The position numbers and the translations under genes are program-made. A model generated the notes under the pieces. It saw nothing but the letters and a program-made list of their open reading frames with translations. It searched no databases and had not been told where the DNA came from. DNA of 64,000 nucleotides from Crambe crambe (Eukaryota > Porifera > Demospongiae > Poecilosclerida > Crambeidae). Position 1 is the stretch's first letter; every line of letters begins with the position of its first letter. The stretch is from assembly GCA_963924555.1 (NCBI GenBank), contig OZ004591.1, forward strand, positions 2,852,001-2,916,000. Reading direction: 5' to 3'. Of this stretch, positions 52,087 through 63,100 are shown piece after piece.

Positions 52087-52969
52087 ATTGAATTCAATTG
52101 AAGAGCTTGAAACTTTAATGGCAGAGAGCAGTAATTATTTATAGCTAATCAATAGCTGTCAATCATTAACTGTCAAGCATTGAGCATGCGCATAATTAAT
52201 GTGGGTGGGGCTAGTGCATGCGCGCGCAGCTGCAATCTTCCTGAACTCTTCACCGGTTTTGGGTAGTTCATGTCAAGATCTTTCTGATCATCAAGAGTTG
52301 GATGAAGGCAAGGGCAATATGTGCTACAGTGACTTCCACTGTAGCTAAAAGGACCCCTCCTTTTTTAAATTAGTGCTTTGTCAGTACCTAGGGACACATC
52401 CCTCCCCTTCACCATGGCTATAGGCCTATAGGGTAGGTTACATTATCAGAATTGGACCCGATATGCCCCTGCTAACCATGCATTCATGGTTTCAAACATG
52501 CTACATAAAGTTAATGTTGCTTTGGAGAAGGCACATAGAAGTAGAAACCAAGAGGCTCTGTTGTCTGTAGTCTAAACTCTGATGCTTTATGCTAGCTTGC
52601 ACAATTGATTCTGGAGAACTAGGATGCTCATTGTTAAAATGGCGTCAATTATTGTATAGCTTCCTTTAACATAGAAAGTACAGGGTACAATTTATAAGCA
52701 TGCTGCATTGATAGATTTGCATTTTCATCTCTTGGAAGAGAGCTGGCTATGCCAGACTACTCTGACTCTAGTTGACCTGCATGTCATCCCTACATAGAGA
52801 GTGCCAATGTACTCTGATTAAATCATGAATACTAGCTATAGTAGCTAGCTTTCCATGAAGTTGATCTAAAACTGGAAATACGAACAGCTAGCGCATTCAT
52901 TCTATAATATAATTATATATCATTACAGTCATAGATCAGAGTAGTCGTCTGTTCTGCTAAGCATGTCTT
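52087..52969. other. Kinase upstream region / Ig-gene 3' flank
   Basis: Holds the kinase promoter region (GC-rich GCATGCGCGCGC near 52218) and a diverged solo hairpin at 52796. No exon seen. Confidence 0.6.
52796..52817 (+). repeat. 22-nt terminal-type hairpin, diverged solo copy
   Basis: CATCCCTACAT precedes AGAGAGTGC, loop CAAT, then GTACTCT and GAT. The distal stem has lost two bases. Confidence 0.6.
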
Positions 52970-54329
52970 TTAGTTCTGAGATTTACTTGTGCCACTTGTC
53001 TATATAAAAGAGAATAATTAATTAATTAAGTGCATGCAATAATTAATATTTTTAAACTGAAGAATGCATATAGCTACTTTAAGGAGTAAGGTACTGAACT
53101 TACTCTTCCAGTATTCTTAGGTCTCTTGCGAAGTTTTGTGATGGCGAACATCAGTATTATCACAGCAATAGCCACTACAACTATTATTCCAGTCCCAGTT
53201 ATGATACCAGTAGAAGCTACTCCTAAAGATAGTCCAGCAGAATCTCCAGCAGAATCTCCAGCAGAATCTACATAAAAGAAGTTGATAAAGCCTTCCACAA
53301 TTTAGCTACCATGGATGGCATGCATATCTATAATACCCAAACCTGCACACATGCATGTTGAGGACTAAGTGAAACAACATCTCACAAGTGAGTACAAAAA
53401 TGGCATGTAAAATGTGATGTAGTGCCCCAATCTCACACATGCAGCTGCAACACAGATCATGTGATAGTGATACATAATTGAAATACACAGTGATACAATC
53501 ATGAGTAAATACAATCCATCATAAGTGATACTTCTCAGGGTGTATCCACCACTCTGGTTTGTCCGGTTTTCACCACACCACTTTTATTATTAATGCCTAA
53601 TACGTGTAGCTATAATATTTAGTAGCTTAGTTATTTTTCCTAGCTATGTAAGCTTGTGGGTCCACTAATGCAATTAATTTTCCAGCTGCAGCTAGCCTGT
53701 GAGTTTCAGTTACTACTAGCTATACAGCTACAATAATGGCTGAATGTGGCTTCTCTCTGCCAGAAATTCATCAAAGTGACTAATTTTGTCCTGGTCATTT
53801 CTCTGTTAGAAGATACACACCTTTAGCTACTCTCAAGAGGATGAAAGGATTAATCATAATAATTATCCACTGCTTTCATAAGTAGCTTATTCTTTAAAGG
53901 ATAAAGTGCACATCCATGGATATCCAAAATTTTCCACACACAAGCACGCCAAACCATTCAAAATTCTGTGGATATACCCCTGCCTCTGGCAAGCTGGCTG
54001 GGCTTTATAACAAAAGTAAAGGCAGAACCACACTACAGTGGGGGAGTTAGCTAATAATATGCACTTACTCAGCAAAAATGTTGAATTGACTGTAGCGACA
54101 ACATTGGTAACAACACAAGTGTAAAGACCAGTATCTGATGATCTGAATGATTGTATATTGACATTCGACACTCCAGAAGAATTGGAGACAAAAATCCTTG
54201 GGGAATCCACAAGAGTCCTGCCATTCATAAGCCATGTAGCTGTTGGGGGTGGAACTCCCTCAAATAAACAACTCAGTATTATATTCTGACCCATTGATAG
54301 TTGAGTGATACTGATAATCCTTGGCTTTG
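52970..54329 (-). CDS. Single-pass Ig-domain membrane protein, 3' part (3 exons)
   Basis: Exon 54329-54069 codes a complete Ig-like domain: AKPRIISITQLSMGQNIILSC (first Cys), WLMNGRTL (core Trp), then SSDTGLYTCVVTN (second Cys) and sequons NSSG and NSTF. Exon 53267-53104 codes a Ser-Ala-Gly linker made of three DSAG units, a TM helix (GIIVVVAIAVIILMFAITKL) and a basic stop-transfer. Exon 52999-52970 codes TSGTSKSQN and a TAA. Phases 1, 1, 0 agree. Upstream exons with the signal peptide and any further Ig domains were not found before the Helitron. Probably a cell-adhesion or recognition receptor; the short tail has no signalling motif. Confidence 0.82.
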
Positions 54330-54421
54330 CTGACAATGAAGGAGGAGGAGGGGGGTAGGTAGATTAGCATTTAAAAATGATCAGCTGTTAATTGGCACTG
54401 TATTTAAAACATTTTATGTTG

Positions 54422-54641
54422 ACAAGTGAGCACAAAAATTTTAAGTAGGGATGGCCAAAAATCCATTTGAGATATATAAATGTACTGCAGCCTCATGTGA
54501 AATCAATCCCTACATTTACATCCACTATCTACAGCTAGCTGATGGCAACTGTAAGTGTAAGGGTTGTTTTCATATGAGGCTGCAGTACATTTATAGCTAC
54601 AGCCCAACTACATTTTAGGCGAATTTTTTGTGCTCACTTGT
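54422..54641. mobile_element. Foldback element, 220 bp
   Basis: Begins ACAAGTGAGCACAAAAATTT and ends with the inverse (AATTTTTTGTGCTCACTTGT). Inner arms TAAATGTACTGCAGCCTCAT pair with ATGAGGCTGCAGTACATTTA. Central part carries GTAGGGAT. Upstream of the Ig exon. Confidence 0.88.
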
Positions 54642-55146
54642 TTCCATCCTTTTCTTTGCTAGCAATTCTGGAAGCCATACATTTCCTGAAAATTTGCCCA
54701 GCCTGCACTGCCAGATGATTATAGAAGCCCTTGAAGTTTAGGTATCACTAACTAGCTTATATCAAGGCCTATCTGCTGCTTTGGGTTTCCCAAGGAACAA
54801 GTGAAATAATATAGATGCTATAGAGATTTGCCGTTTTCCCATATAAATTTCCATAGAACTAAAATCATTGTAAACATAGTCAACTGGTTCATTTGGTGTT
54901 TGAGTAGTTAGTACATTTATTAAGCTACTGCTGGATATGAGTTTCATGTTCATGTGTTGATCTCTGAGATAGAGCTATAGTTATGTGTGCAGGTCTAGCT
55001 TCCGGAATCACTATCTTTTTAAGATGTGAAGAGCTAGCTAAACAGCTAGCTAGCTCTGTAGCCACATGTACACACAGTGGCCCCGCCCCTCCAGCGCATG
55101 TGCGCTTGTTCAAAATGGCGGAGAAAGACTAGCTAGTGCTATTGAT

Positions 55147-55928
55147 ACAAGTAAGGGAAAAAACATTTTAAAAAAATGAAAGGTGATGTAGGGATGACAA
55201 AAAACAGTGTACAAAAAAATAAAGAAACAAGGGAAGAAATTGTGGAAAGAAAAAGGTTTGACTTATTATCATCCCTACATCAAGCCTATGAATGGAATTA
55301 TTGTAGCTAATTGACATCTACCATAATAGCTACTGGCATCTGACTATAATATTGAAACCTCCCTAATAGTAGAATATTATAGGCTCTCCCCTCTTTCAGA
55401 GGTGAAAATCTATTAGCAGTCACTCTTAGCATGCTTTAGGTTGTTGAGACTGTCCTTTCAGTACCCTTTATCAGAGGTTGAATTGTGAGCACCAAGTACA
55501 TGCAGTGAAATGAGTAGCTACATTCAATTGTACCAGTGAATTAAATGAATCATGAATTATGCAATTGTCCATAGTTATGCAGCCTTTTTGGTAATGAAAA
55601 CAATTTAGTGTGAAAATTGAATGAATCAATGGGAAGGTGGGGTGACTGTATGTATACACTCCATGTAATCAGAGCATAGATAAGACATTATTGTACAGGA
55701 AGAGAAGGTGGAGGAAGAGTAGAAGGTAGGGGAAGAGTATAATAGTCTAAGTAACTATAGCTAGCTACGTACAATAATTCCATTCATAGGCTTGATGTAG
55801 GGATGATAATAAGTCAAACCTTTTTCTTTCCACAATTTCTTCCCTTGTTTCTTTATTTTTTTGTACACAGTTTTTTGTCATCCCTACATCACCTTTCATT
55901 TTTTTTAAATGTTTTTTCCCTTACTTGT
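55147..55928. mobile_element. Foldback element, 782 bp
   Basis: Terminal inverted repeats of about 160 bp starting ACAAGTAAGGGAAAAAACAT, including GATGTAGGGATGACAAAAAA and AAAGGTTTGACTTATTATCA. The ~470-bp interior is AT-rich and non-coding. No clear target duplication. Confidence 0.9.
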
Positions 55929-56074
55929 TTTCTCTCTTTTTTTAAATTAAATTTTTAGCACTAGCTCCCCTGCTTAAGTCCTTGGTAGCTACATGTCAAA
56001 GGGTGGACTAGCTACATATATAAGATCATAAAACTTTGAGGAGACATAGCTATTATTATGACAAATTGCTCCTT

Positions 56075-56097
56075 CCCCACATGCAGCGCATGTGGGG
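56075..56097. repeat. Perfect 10-bp stem hairpin
   Basis: CCCCACATGC, loop AGC, GCATGTGGGG. It lies about 1.1 kb downstream of the Helitron helicase stop in the Helitron's sense, so it could be the Helitron 3'-terminal hairpin. No CTRR motif follows within about 12 nt, so this is only a possibility. Confidence 0.5.
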
Positions 56098-56350
56098 TAT
56101 GAAATATAAATTTTGTACTTGGTAACCATGGACAATCGACCACACAGCATGCATTATAAGCATGGTGTGATTGATTGCCCCTCTGTTAAAGAGGAAAGTG
56201 GCAATTCGACTGTTTCGCTCTATTTGGAGCTCTTCAGCATGGTGTAACCAAGTACATAGAACACATTCAGGTTTATAAAATTGTCTCAGTACTCTTCTAA
56301 TCACTGTCATGCAGAGCAGTCAAGTTCTCTGCCCTCCGCTTTAATTCATA

Positions 56351-56709
56351 TGTACAAGTTAAAATCAAAATGTTCGCATCATTTTTGATAGAATAACTGA
56401 ATCTGACATAATAATGCCTTGCATTTTTGCATGAATAGCCAGCTGCAAACCTTGACATGCATGACCCTCCATAGGACTAATAGCTATAAAATGAAGTTGG
56501 ATTTTCTCAGGAAACAGTAAGATGTAGCTGCTATGACTGCTTACCCCATATTCTTATAAAATATAATTTTGGAGCCTGAAAGATTAAACACTGAAGAACA
56601 GTAAAAATGCATTAGCTATAGCTGTAAACCCGAGTTACTTGATGTGCATGAGCACAAACGTTAAATGCGAAATAAATTTTGCACGAATGGTTTGATTTTA
56701 ACTTGTACT
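56351..56709. repeat. 18-bp inverted repeat pair
   Basis: GTACAAGTTAAAATCAAA at 56351 and its inverse TTTGATTTTAACTTGTAC at 56691, about 320 bp apart, between the Helitron coding region and the hairpin at 56075. Confidence 0.6.
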
Positions 56710-57181
56710 GTATGTTACCATACAGTGGCACCAAGTTTTTTAGCCTGTGAGTCTGTGTTAAGTACTGTTGCCTATACAGAGAAAGGATCAGTGCTCGTTG
56801 GGACTTTTACATATATCCATATCCATACATATACAGTTAAACTGGAAGTGAATGACATCTGGCCTATGTGTTAATGTGCGCCAGTACACTATAATGATGC
56901 CATTCTTTATGCAACACCACCTTTTTACTTCCAGCTGTGTCCCAACGTTTCAAGTGGCACCCCCCTGCACTGTTGTAATCATTATCCTTCTCTACAGTAC
57001 TTCTTCCTTCAATCATATAAATAAGCTGGGAAGTGCCATTGTGGTGTTGCTCCTGGTGCTTATACACAGCAGGCTATACATGATGATGCTGTATAACAAC
57101 TGGCATAACTGCCAAGTATACTTTGTGATATGCAATAAGTAGCACTGACACACAATCATCGTAGTAAAGGTATTCAAGTAA

Positions 57182-60169
57182 TTATAAGACTGAGCATACG
57201 ACTTCAAAGTGTTCAGAATGAAATCTTATGTACATTGCCTTTTGTGTGACATCATCACATGTGACATCATCATACATGGTTAGATTTATCCGGGAGGGGG
57301 GATATTTATGCCAATCATTTAAATTTTTAACAAATGAATATATTGGAGTATTTAGCAAATGTGCAAAAGCAAACATTTCGATATCAGTACCCCAAGTGTT
57401 TATTTTGTCCATATTGGTTCTATTCAAGTAGTCATTAACACTTTTATAGCCATAGGTGCCCAAGAACCCAGGAATTCTTTGCAAGTGTTCTATTATGGCC
57501 AAACGTACAGCTACATGATGCCTTTGAGTTCCCGTTACTATGTGGGAAAGACACCGAAACAGACAATTGCCATCTGCTATAATTTTTTGCATCTTATCTG
57601 GACATGTCAGAATTACATTGGCACCACCCCGACTTAATCCATTTTTGCAATGATATGGAATATTTAGTACACCACATGCAACTTTTTGCCACTCTTTGTC
57701 CACTGAATGGAATCTACACTCTGGCCACTCTTCCTGTAATATTATGTTTCCATCTATGTGATTGCTTGTGGGAATGCTGTTACTACTGCTATGGTCTGCT
57801 TTCTTTTCATCTGGTTCATTGGGTTGAGGTGGGTTTGAATTTATCAAAGGTTCAACAGCAAGAACAACCTCATAATGAGCTTGTGGGTGTCTTAGATACA
57901 GGGAATTTGATGCTAAGTCTGTTTTCACTGTCTTGTCTACGCTGCTAGGTTTGAACCTATCCCAGGTGTCTCTTTGTGTGTCATAAGAGAATATGCATGT
58001 TTTTAGTAAGTGGGCAAGGGTTAGTAATTCAATATCAGTGCCCCACACACCAGTTTTGTCCATTCCACTGCCCTGTATGTATTCCCCAACAGTGGTGTAT
58101 CTATCTTGAGAACGGCCCCTGATATGTCCTATAATAAGGGGAGCGATATCATGCATGTGCTGAATAATTTTTGTACGTAGCCTCTCATGTTGGGCTTGTG
58201 AACCCGTGATAATATAAGACAGAGATCGAAACATGCAATTTCCGTCTCCAACTATTGTCTTAATTTTATTCTTGTCTGGACAAGTGAGAGGCAAACTGCC
58301 ACTACCTGGACTCGCTCCATTGCTTCTCTCAAACTGGAGACCAAGGGAGGCACAAGCATTGCGCTGCCATTGCTCATCGACTGAATGAAATTTGAAAGGC
58401 CATACCCTTTGTTCCAGCTGAGAGTTGATAGGATTGGCTTTGATAGGGTTGTCAACCCTTCTCTTCTTAGCATTGGGCTCAATTTGTTCAGAAGTACCAG
58501 TAAGCTTGCGCTTGGAGCGAGTTCTTGGTGCTGGCACATCATACAGAGGAAGGTCTTTTCTATACATTTCCCTCAGTCTATTGATTTCCATGATGCTTTT
58601 CCTATTGACCCTGATTGAGTCTTTGTCCAGAGAAATTAGGTGCAACCCAAGAAGCGATTTCACCCTTGAGAGTGCTACGTAAGCCATGCCATCAGCAAAT
58701 ACCTTGCTTGATAAGTCTATGATAGCACAATCCAATTTGTGAATTGTAACTGCATAGGCAAGGATAAGGGGAAATTGCTCACGGTAGACAAAGTAATTTT
58801 TCATCACCATGAACTTTGTCTTTACCTTTTCAATATCACATGGATCATTGATGTGGTCAAATTGAACAGAGATACATCTTGCTGAGATTGCTATAACTGT
58901 GCCAATGGCTCCATTGACCAAACCTGTTTCTATATCAATGTTATGTCTCAGCATGACACGTGCACCAACAGCTAGTTTCAGCACTGCTTCTAATCCTGCA
59001 GTGTTATTGCAGTCTTTGTTTAGTTTCTCTAGCTTCTCAGCTGCTTTCTTGTTCCACTTGCTTTTGCTCTTTGTTTCATCAACTTCGTCAGTGCACGATA
59101 TTTTATATATTTCTGAGTCCAGGCTTCCAAGCATTTCATTGTTGACTTGGTCGCACTGCTCTCTGGTGGGGAAAAGACAGACAGGATTCATGTCTGAGTT
59201 CTTAAGATCACGAAAGAGTTCAGGTACAGAACGGTCAGTAACACGTTCTTGGAGTGTGCATAGTGTTTCCTCAGTTGGAGAACCTCGCCTCACACTGTCC
59301 AGCATTTGTGAGAACTCCCTGTCTTTCTTTTGTCTCTCATTGATGGTGAGCTCATCGTATTTGATGGAACGTTTCCATATGTTCACTGATGTCGTACAGC
59401 CAAGTTTGTGACATAGTGATTTTTTGGATATCATTGCAAACACAGGACTACCGTTAACAGGCTGCAACTGAAGCAAATCACCTACAAATATAACATTTTT
59501 CCCACCGAGCAAACTGTGTCCACCAAATAGTTCCTCAAGTCTCAGGTGCATGTATGCAAGGTTGAGACTGGAAACCATGGACACTTCATCTACAATAATC
59601 ATTTTGAGACCACGAAGCACGGTCTTCATTATTTTCTGTGAGGCTTTTGAAAGAGACCAGTAACCAGCCTCTTTGCCTTCATGTTCTATAGACAATTGAA
59701 AGAGCCTATGGATGGTTACTCCACCAACATTGAAGGCAGCTAAACCAGTAGGTGCAGCAACTGCACACGTCAAATCATCAGACGTCCAAATGCCATCTAT
59801 GAGCTGTTTCAGAGCTTCAATGAGAAACGATTTGCCAGTTCCTCCGACACCACTTATGAACATGTAAAGTGGTTCAAATTCACAATGACATTCGTCAGCT
59901 TCATGCTGTACTTGATGAAGGAGGTGGTCCTTTACACGTTCAAAGATCCTCCTCTGATCAGAATTCAACATCATGACTCTTTCTTGTAAGGTGAGTTTAT
60001 CAGGCTTTTTGGCGTTCATGTGCAATGCATCCAGCATTGCTGACTTTGCCTGACCTAGCAACTCTGGTTCGTCATGATCTTCCTTGTTGGTTCCCTCATT
60101 ATCATTATTTGCCTCTCTTGCATCATTGATTTTCTTCAGAGCCTCCCGTGCTTTCAATATCTTCTGCAA
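57182..60169 (-). CDS. Helitron Pif1-type helicase with two OTU domains (995 aa)
   Basis: Superfamily 1 helicase of the Pif1/Helitron class: Walker A GVGGTGKS (107-114), Walker B MIIVDEVSM (~190), motif III IFVGDLLQLQPV (~228) and motif VI MAYVALSRVKS (~497). After a basic linker (RTRSKRKL, KKRRVD) come two OTU-type cysteine protease domains: VGDGNCMFRSLS (~640) with HYEVVLAV, and IADGNCLFRCLS (~866) with HFEVVCSV. The catalytic DGNC and downstream His are kept in both. OTU proteases usually remove ubiquitin; their role in Helitrons is unknown. Motif V is broken: TIHK is followed directly by LDCAIIDL, lacking the usual SQGxT/S. The frame overlaps the Rep frame by 16 nt in another register; the start Met is probably not the native start. 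Confidence 0.9.
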   Translation of the reverse strand: MQKILKAREALKKINDAREANNDNEGTNKEDHDEPELLGQAKSAMLDALHMNAKKPDKLTLQERVMMLNSDQRRIFERVKDHLLHQVQHEADECHCEFEPLYMFISGVGGTGKSFLIEALKQLIDGIWTSDDLTCAVAAPTGLAAFNVGGVTIHRLFQLSIEHEGKEAGYWSLSKASQKIMKTVLRGLKMIIVDEVSMVSSLNLAYMHLRLEELFGGHSLLGGKNVIFVGDLLQLQPVNGSPVFAMISKKSLCHKLGCTTSVNIWKRSIKYDELTINERQKKDREFSQMLDSVRRGSPTEETLCTLQERVTDRSVPELFRDLKNSDMNPVCLFPTREQCDQVNNEMLGSLDSEIYKISCTDEVDETKSKSKWNKKAAEKLEKLNKDCNNTAGLEAVLKLAVGARVMLRHNIDIETGLVNGAIGTVIAISARCISVQFDHINDPCDIEKVKTKFMVMKNYFVYREQFPLILAYAVTIHKLDCAIIDLSSKVFADGMAYVALSRVKSLLGLHLISLDKDSIRVNRKSIMEINRLREMYRKDLPLYDVPAPRTRSKRKLTGTSEQIEPNAKKRRVDNPIKANPINSQLEQRVWPFKFHSVDEQWQRNACASLGLQFERSNGASPGSGSLPLTCPDKNKIKTIVGDGNCMFRSLSYIITGSQAQHERLRTKIIQHMHDIAPLIIGHIRGRSQDRYTTVGEYIQGSGMDKTGVWGTDIELLTLAHLLKTCIFSYDTQRDTWDRFKPSSVDKTVKTDLASNSLYLRHPQAHYEVVLAVEPLINSNPPQPNEPDEKKADHSSSNSIPTSNHIDGNIILQEEWPECRFHSVDKEWQKVACGVLNIPYHCKNGLSRGGANVILTCPDKMQKIIADGNCLFRCLSHIVTGTQRHHVAVRLAIIEHLQRIPGFLGTYGYKSVNDYLNRTNMDKINTWGTDIEMFAFAHLLNTPIYSFVKNLNDWHKYPPSRINLTMYDDVTCDDVTQKAMYIRFHSEHFEVVCSVL

Positions 60170-63100
60170 TCTAGAGTGATACTCTGAGCAGAAGGTAAGA
60201 GGCGGTTGAATGCTTCCTCTGGTTTTTCATTCTCCTGGAGCAAGGAAGCCTCATTTCTAAAGGGAACGAAAAGAAGTACGAGGGAATAATAGAAGTCTTC
60301 CCTCTCCTCTTCTTTGTTTGGATCATAGAGCTTGTGATTCACAAGTCTAGGTTTTGTCAGCCTCCTGTAAATCCTATCGCCATTACGATCCTTGCTGTAC
60401 CAATCATAATTGGCTACAAAGTCATGCAGGCAGACGTCCTCCAGATCAGCTGGTCTTTTGGGATAGTGGGTATTGAAGAGGTCATCCTCAAAGATGTCCT
60501 CACTCTCTGGATTGTTGTCTGCAATTTCCTGCAACACACTATGGTTTTTCAACCTGCGACTTCTCTTGTGAGGCATCTTGACACAGATCCACTTCACAGT
60601 GGTCGATTTTTCACATAGGTGATCACCTATTAATAAATCGCTGGCTTCATATAAGCCACATTCTCGAGAGCGGAGGGCTCTCACACCAAAGCTCCACAAA
60701 CGACTGTAGACACTCTTGTTATCACTTACCTCATTCCATACTTCCTGCAAGGTGCTTCTTTCAGCTTTGGTAACATAGGCAGTGACATAATAGCTGAGAG
60801 CCAAGGAGGACTCGGCCACAAACTGTATGTCAATGTTAGCCTTCCACAGCAACAAAAGAAGGGGATTATAATCATTCACCCTTGTCTCGGACTCTGTCCG
60901 TGGGAGCTGATAAATTTTTTGGCGCTTTTTGAGCTTTTCTTCCACACAATGTAGCACTGCATTTTCACAGGGCTCACGAGGAAAATTGAATTTGCAAGTG
61001 GTTGTATAGATAGAACCACGCTTGACTTGTCGTCTGCAATAAGCACTGCACTTGTGCATTTGGTATCTCGTGACCAGTGAATTCAGTTCAGGATTACTTT
61101 CCTTTTCTGGGATGTGGCAAGTAATTCTTTCCTGAATCCAGGCCAGGATTTTGTCTGGATCGTCCTTACCAATCACAGGTGCATCACGTATCCACAAAAG
61201 TACGTGGAAATGGGGAGCACCACGTGCTTGGTACTCTTTTTTCCAAAAGTAATGGTCTACACAGCCCAAAACCTCACCTTTGATCAACACTTTTTGGAAG
61301 AAAGCATGAAATTTGTGCGAAAACTGCCTAGAGACAGAAACAGGGTCCTCTGTGCATAGCTTTCCTATATTGTAACTATCAGACACATCATTCAAAGACC
61401 TGAGATAGCTTACAATGTCATAAGATTCATACTCGGCACAGTTGAATGTGAGGAAGAGAGTTGGTGAACCGTATTCGCGTACCATACACCTCAGATCACT
61501 CTGCCGCACATACCAATACTGCTTTGTGCCACGGACTGACTGAAGCATAGTGGATAAATTGGATTCCAGGTGTTCGTCATTTGCTCCCACCTTGTCCAAT
61601 AAGTTGCCAACGGTCATTGAGTGTGATTTTGAAGATTTCAGTAGGTTGTAAACACCCGCTGAAATTTCCCTCACTTCTTTCTGCCAAAGCAAGTAAAATA
61701 TGTAGCGAGGCTCCTTTCTGAATCGAGGGTCTTTATTAAAGAGGCGGGACTTTATATATTCGCTGTGGGAAATTTTCACACTGCGAGGGTGATACTTTCC
61801 AAACTTTCCATCTGGGAAAAGTGTTGGAAAACACATAACATCAAGGAACTTTTGACGATTGTCTAAAGGTTCCTCCTCAACGTGCAAAAGCTTATACTGT
61901 TCTATGTCAGAATCAGTATTCAGCTTGTTGTTCAAATTTCTTATCGTGTAACATTGCAATCCAGATATGTCATTATCTGAAGCTTTCTCAAGCATAGTGC
62001 TAGAAGCGTTACTTACTACTTCTACGACTTCCTTGAGTGTTGTGTCTAGAGAACTGTCATCTACGTCTTTGTAAAGCCAGTTGATTTGTCTGAGCTTCTC
62101 TACAGCTCCCTTGATATCTTTGACATTCACAAGGCTGCGCCACACCATTTTGTTGGTGGTAGGCTTACCATTGACTATGATATAGAGTTCAGGACTGGCT
62201 AGAGATGTAACTGGATGGTTAACCTGATCTAAAGTCTCTAGGGTCTTTCCCAGAGGCAAAGGAAGGAAGAACATTGTACCCTTGCATGCCTGTAATGAGT
62301 TGTATGTGGGTACTTTATTTGTGTAAGTGCCTAACCCAACAACAGTTTGATAACTTTTGGCACGTTGAATGAACTGCTTACTCAAGCAATCCAAATTTTT
62401 CAGCTCTTCTGGAATGGGAATCACCTCTAAACCATTGAGCACACAGCGTGGTGGCATTTTATCATGTTTCATACTAGATTTACAGTAGTTGCACATGAAA
62501 TGTGTCTCATCTGCAGCTTGTTTGTTGTCTCTTAGCATGAACTGTTTCAGCGCAGGCCACACAGTGTCTCCCAATCTATTTGAGAAATTAACTTTGGTTA
62601 CATTTCTGCGCTGATGTAACTGCTGACAACTACAGCATGGATTTTGAGGATAGTCTTCAACTGCCTTTTGATACTCAGCTATTAGCCCAGCATGAGTGAT
62701 CTGAAGATGCAATTCTAGATCTCTCCTTCTCAGGACTGAGTGTGCTGTTTCAGTAAGCTCATGAGTTGTTTCCACGTCATTACTCAAAAGAGAGTCAAAA
62801 TCACCATCTAAATTGTTCATTAGAAAGGCAAAGTCACCAGACTTGAGTGCTTCATCAAGCTTAGATACGCTGCGCAGGCTATTAATAGCTACATACACAG
62901 CACGTATTAAAGAACGCAAAATAGGATAATGGGTGGCAGCTGATCTCAAAATCCTAAGTCTGCTTTTGCATTCTGTACCCATGTAACAAAGCAAGCTGTG
63001 CCCTTTAAGTTCTCTAGATTGACCACTTACAGCCTTACTATAATGGTAGTTTGGACAACTACCATCAATATTGTCCAAAACTCGTGACAGTTCATGAATC

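Larger units (their letters stand above)
54642..57181. other. Region between Ig exon and Helitron coding region
   Basis: Apart from the foldback element, hairpin and inverted repeat listed, I see no gene. The Helitron 3' terminus must lie somewhere here. A short GC-rich stretch near 55085-55130 (GCGCATGTGCGC, ATGGCGGAGAAA) resembles a promoter but its frame stops after five codons. Confidence 0.5.

Noticed and set aside
55115-55135. ATGGCGGAGAAAGAC as a start of a plus-strand gene
   Set aside because: In good context but stops after five codons, and no donor lies before the stop.
58899-59411. 170-residue plus frame opposite the Helitron helicase
   Set aside because: Antisense shadow of the conserved helicase, which has all its motifs on the minus strand.
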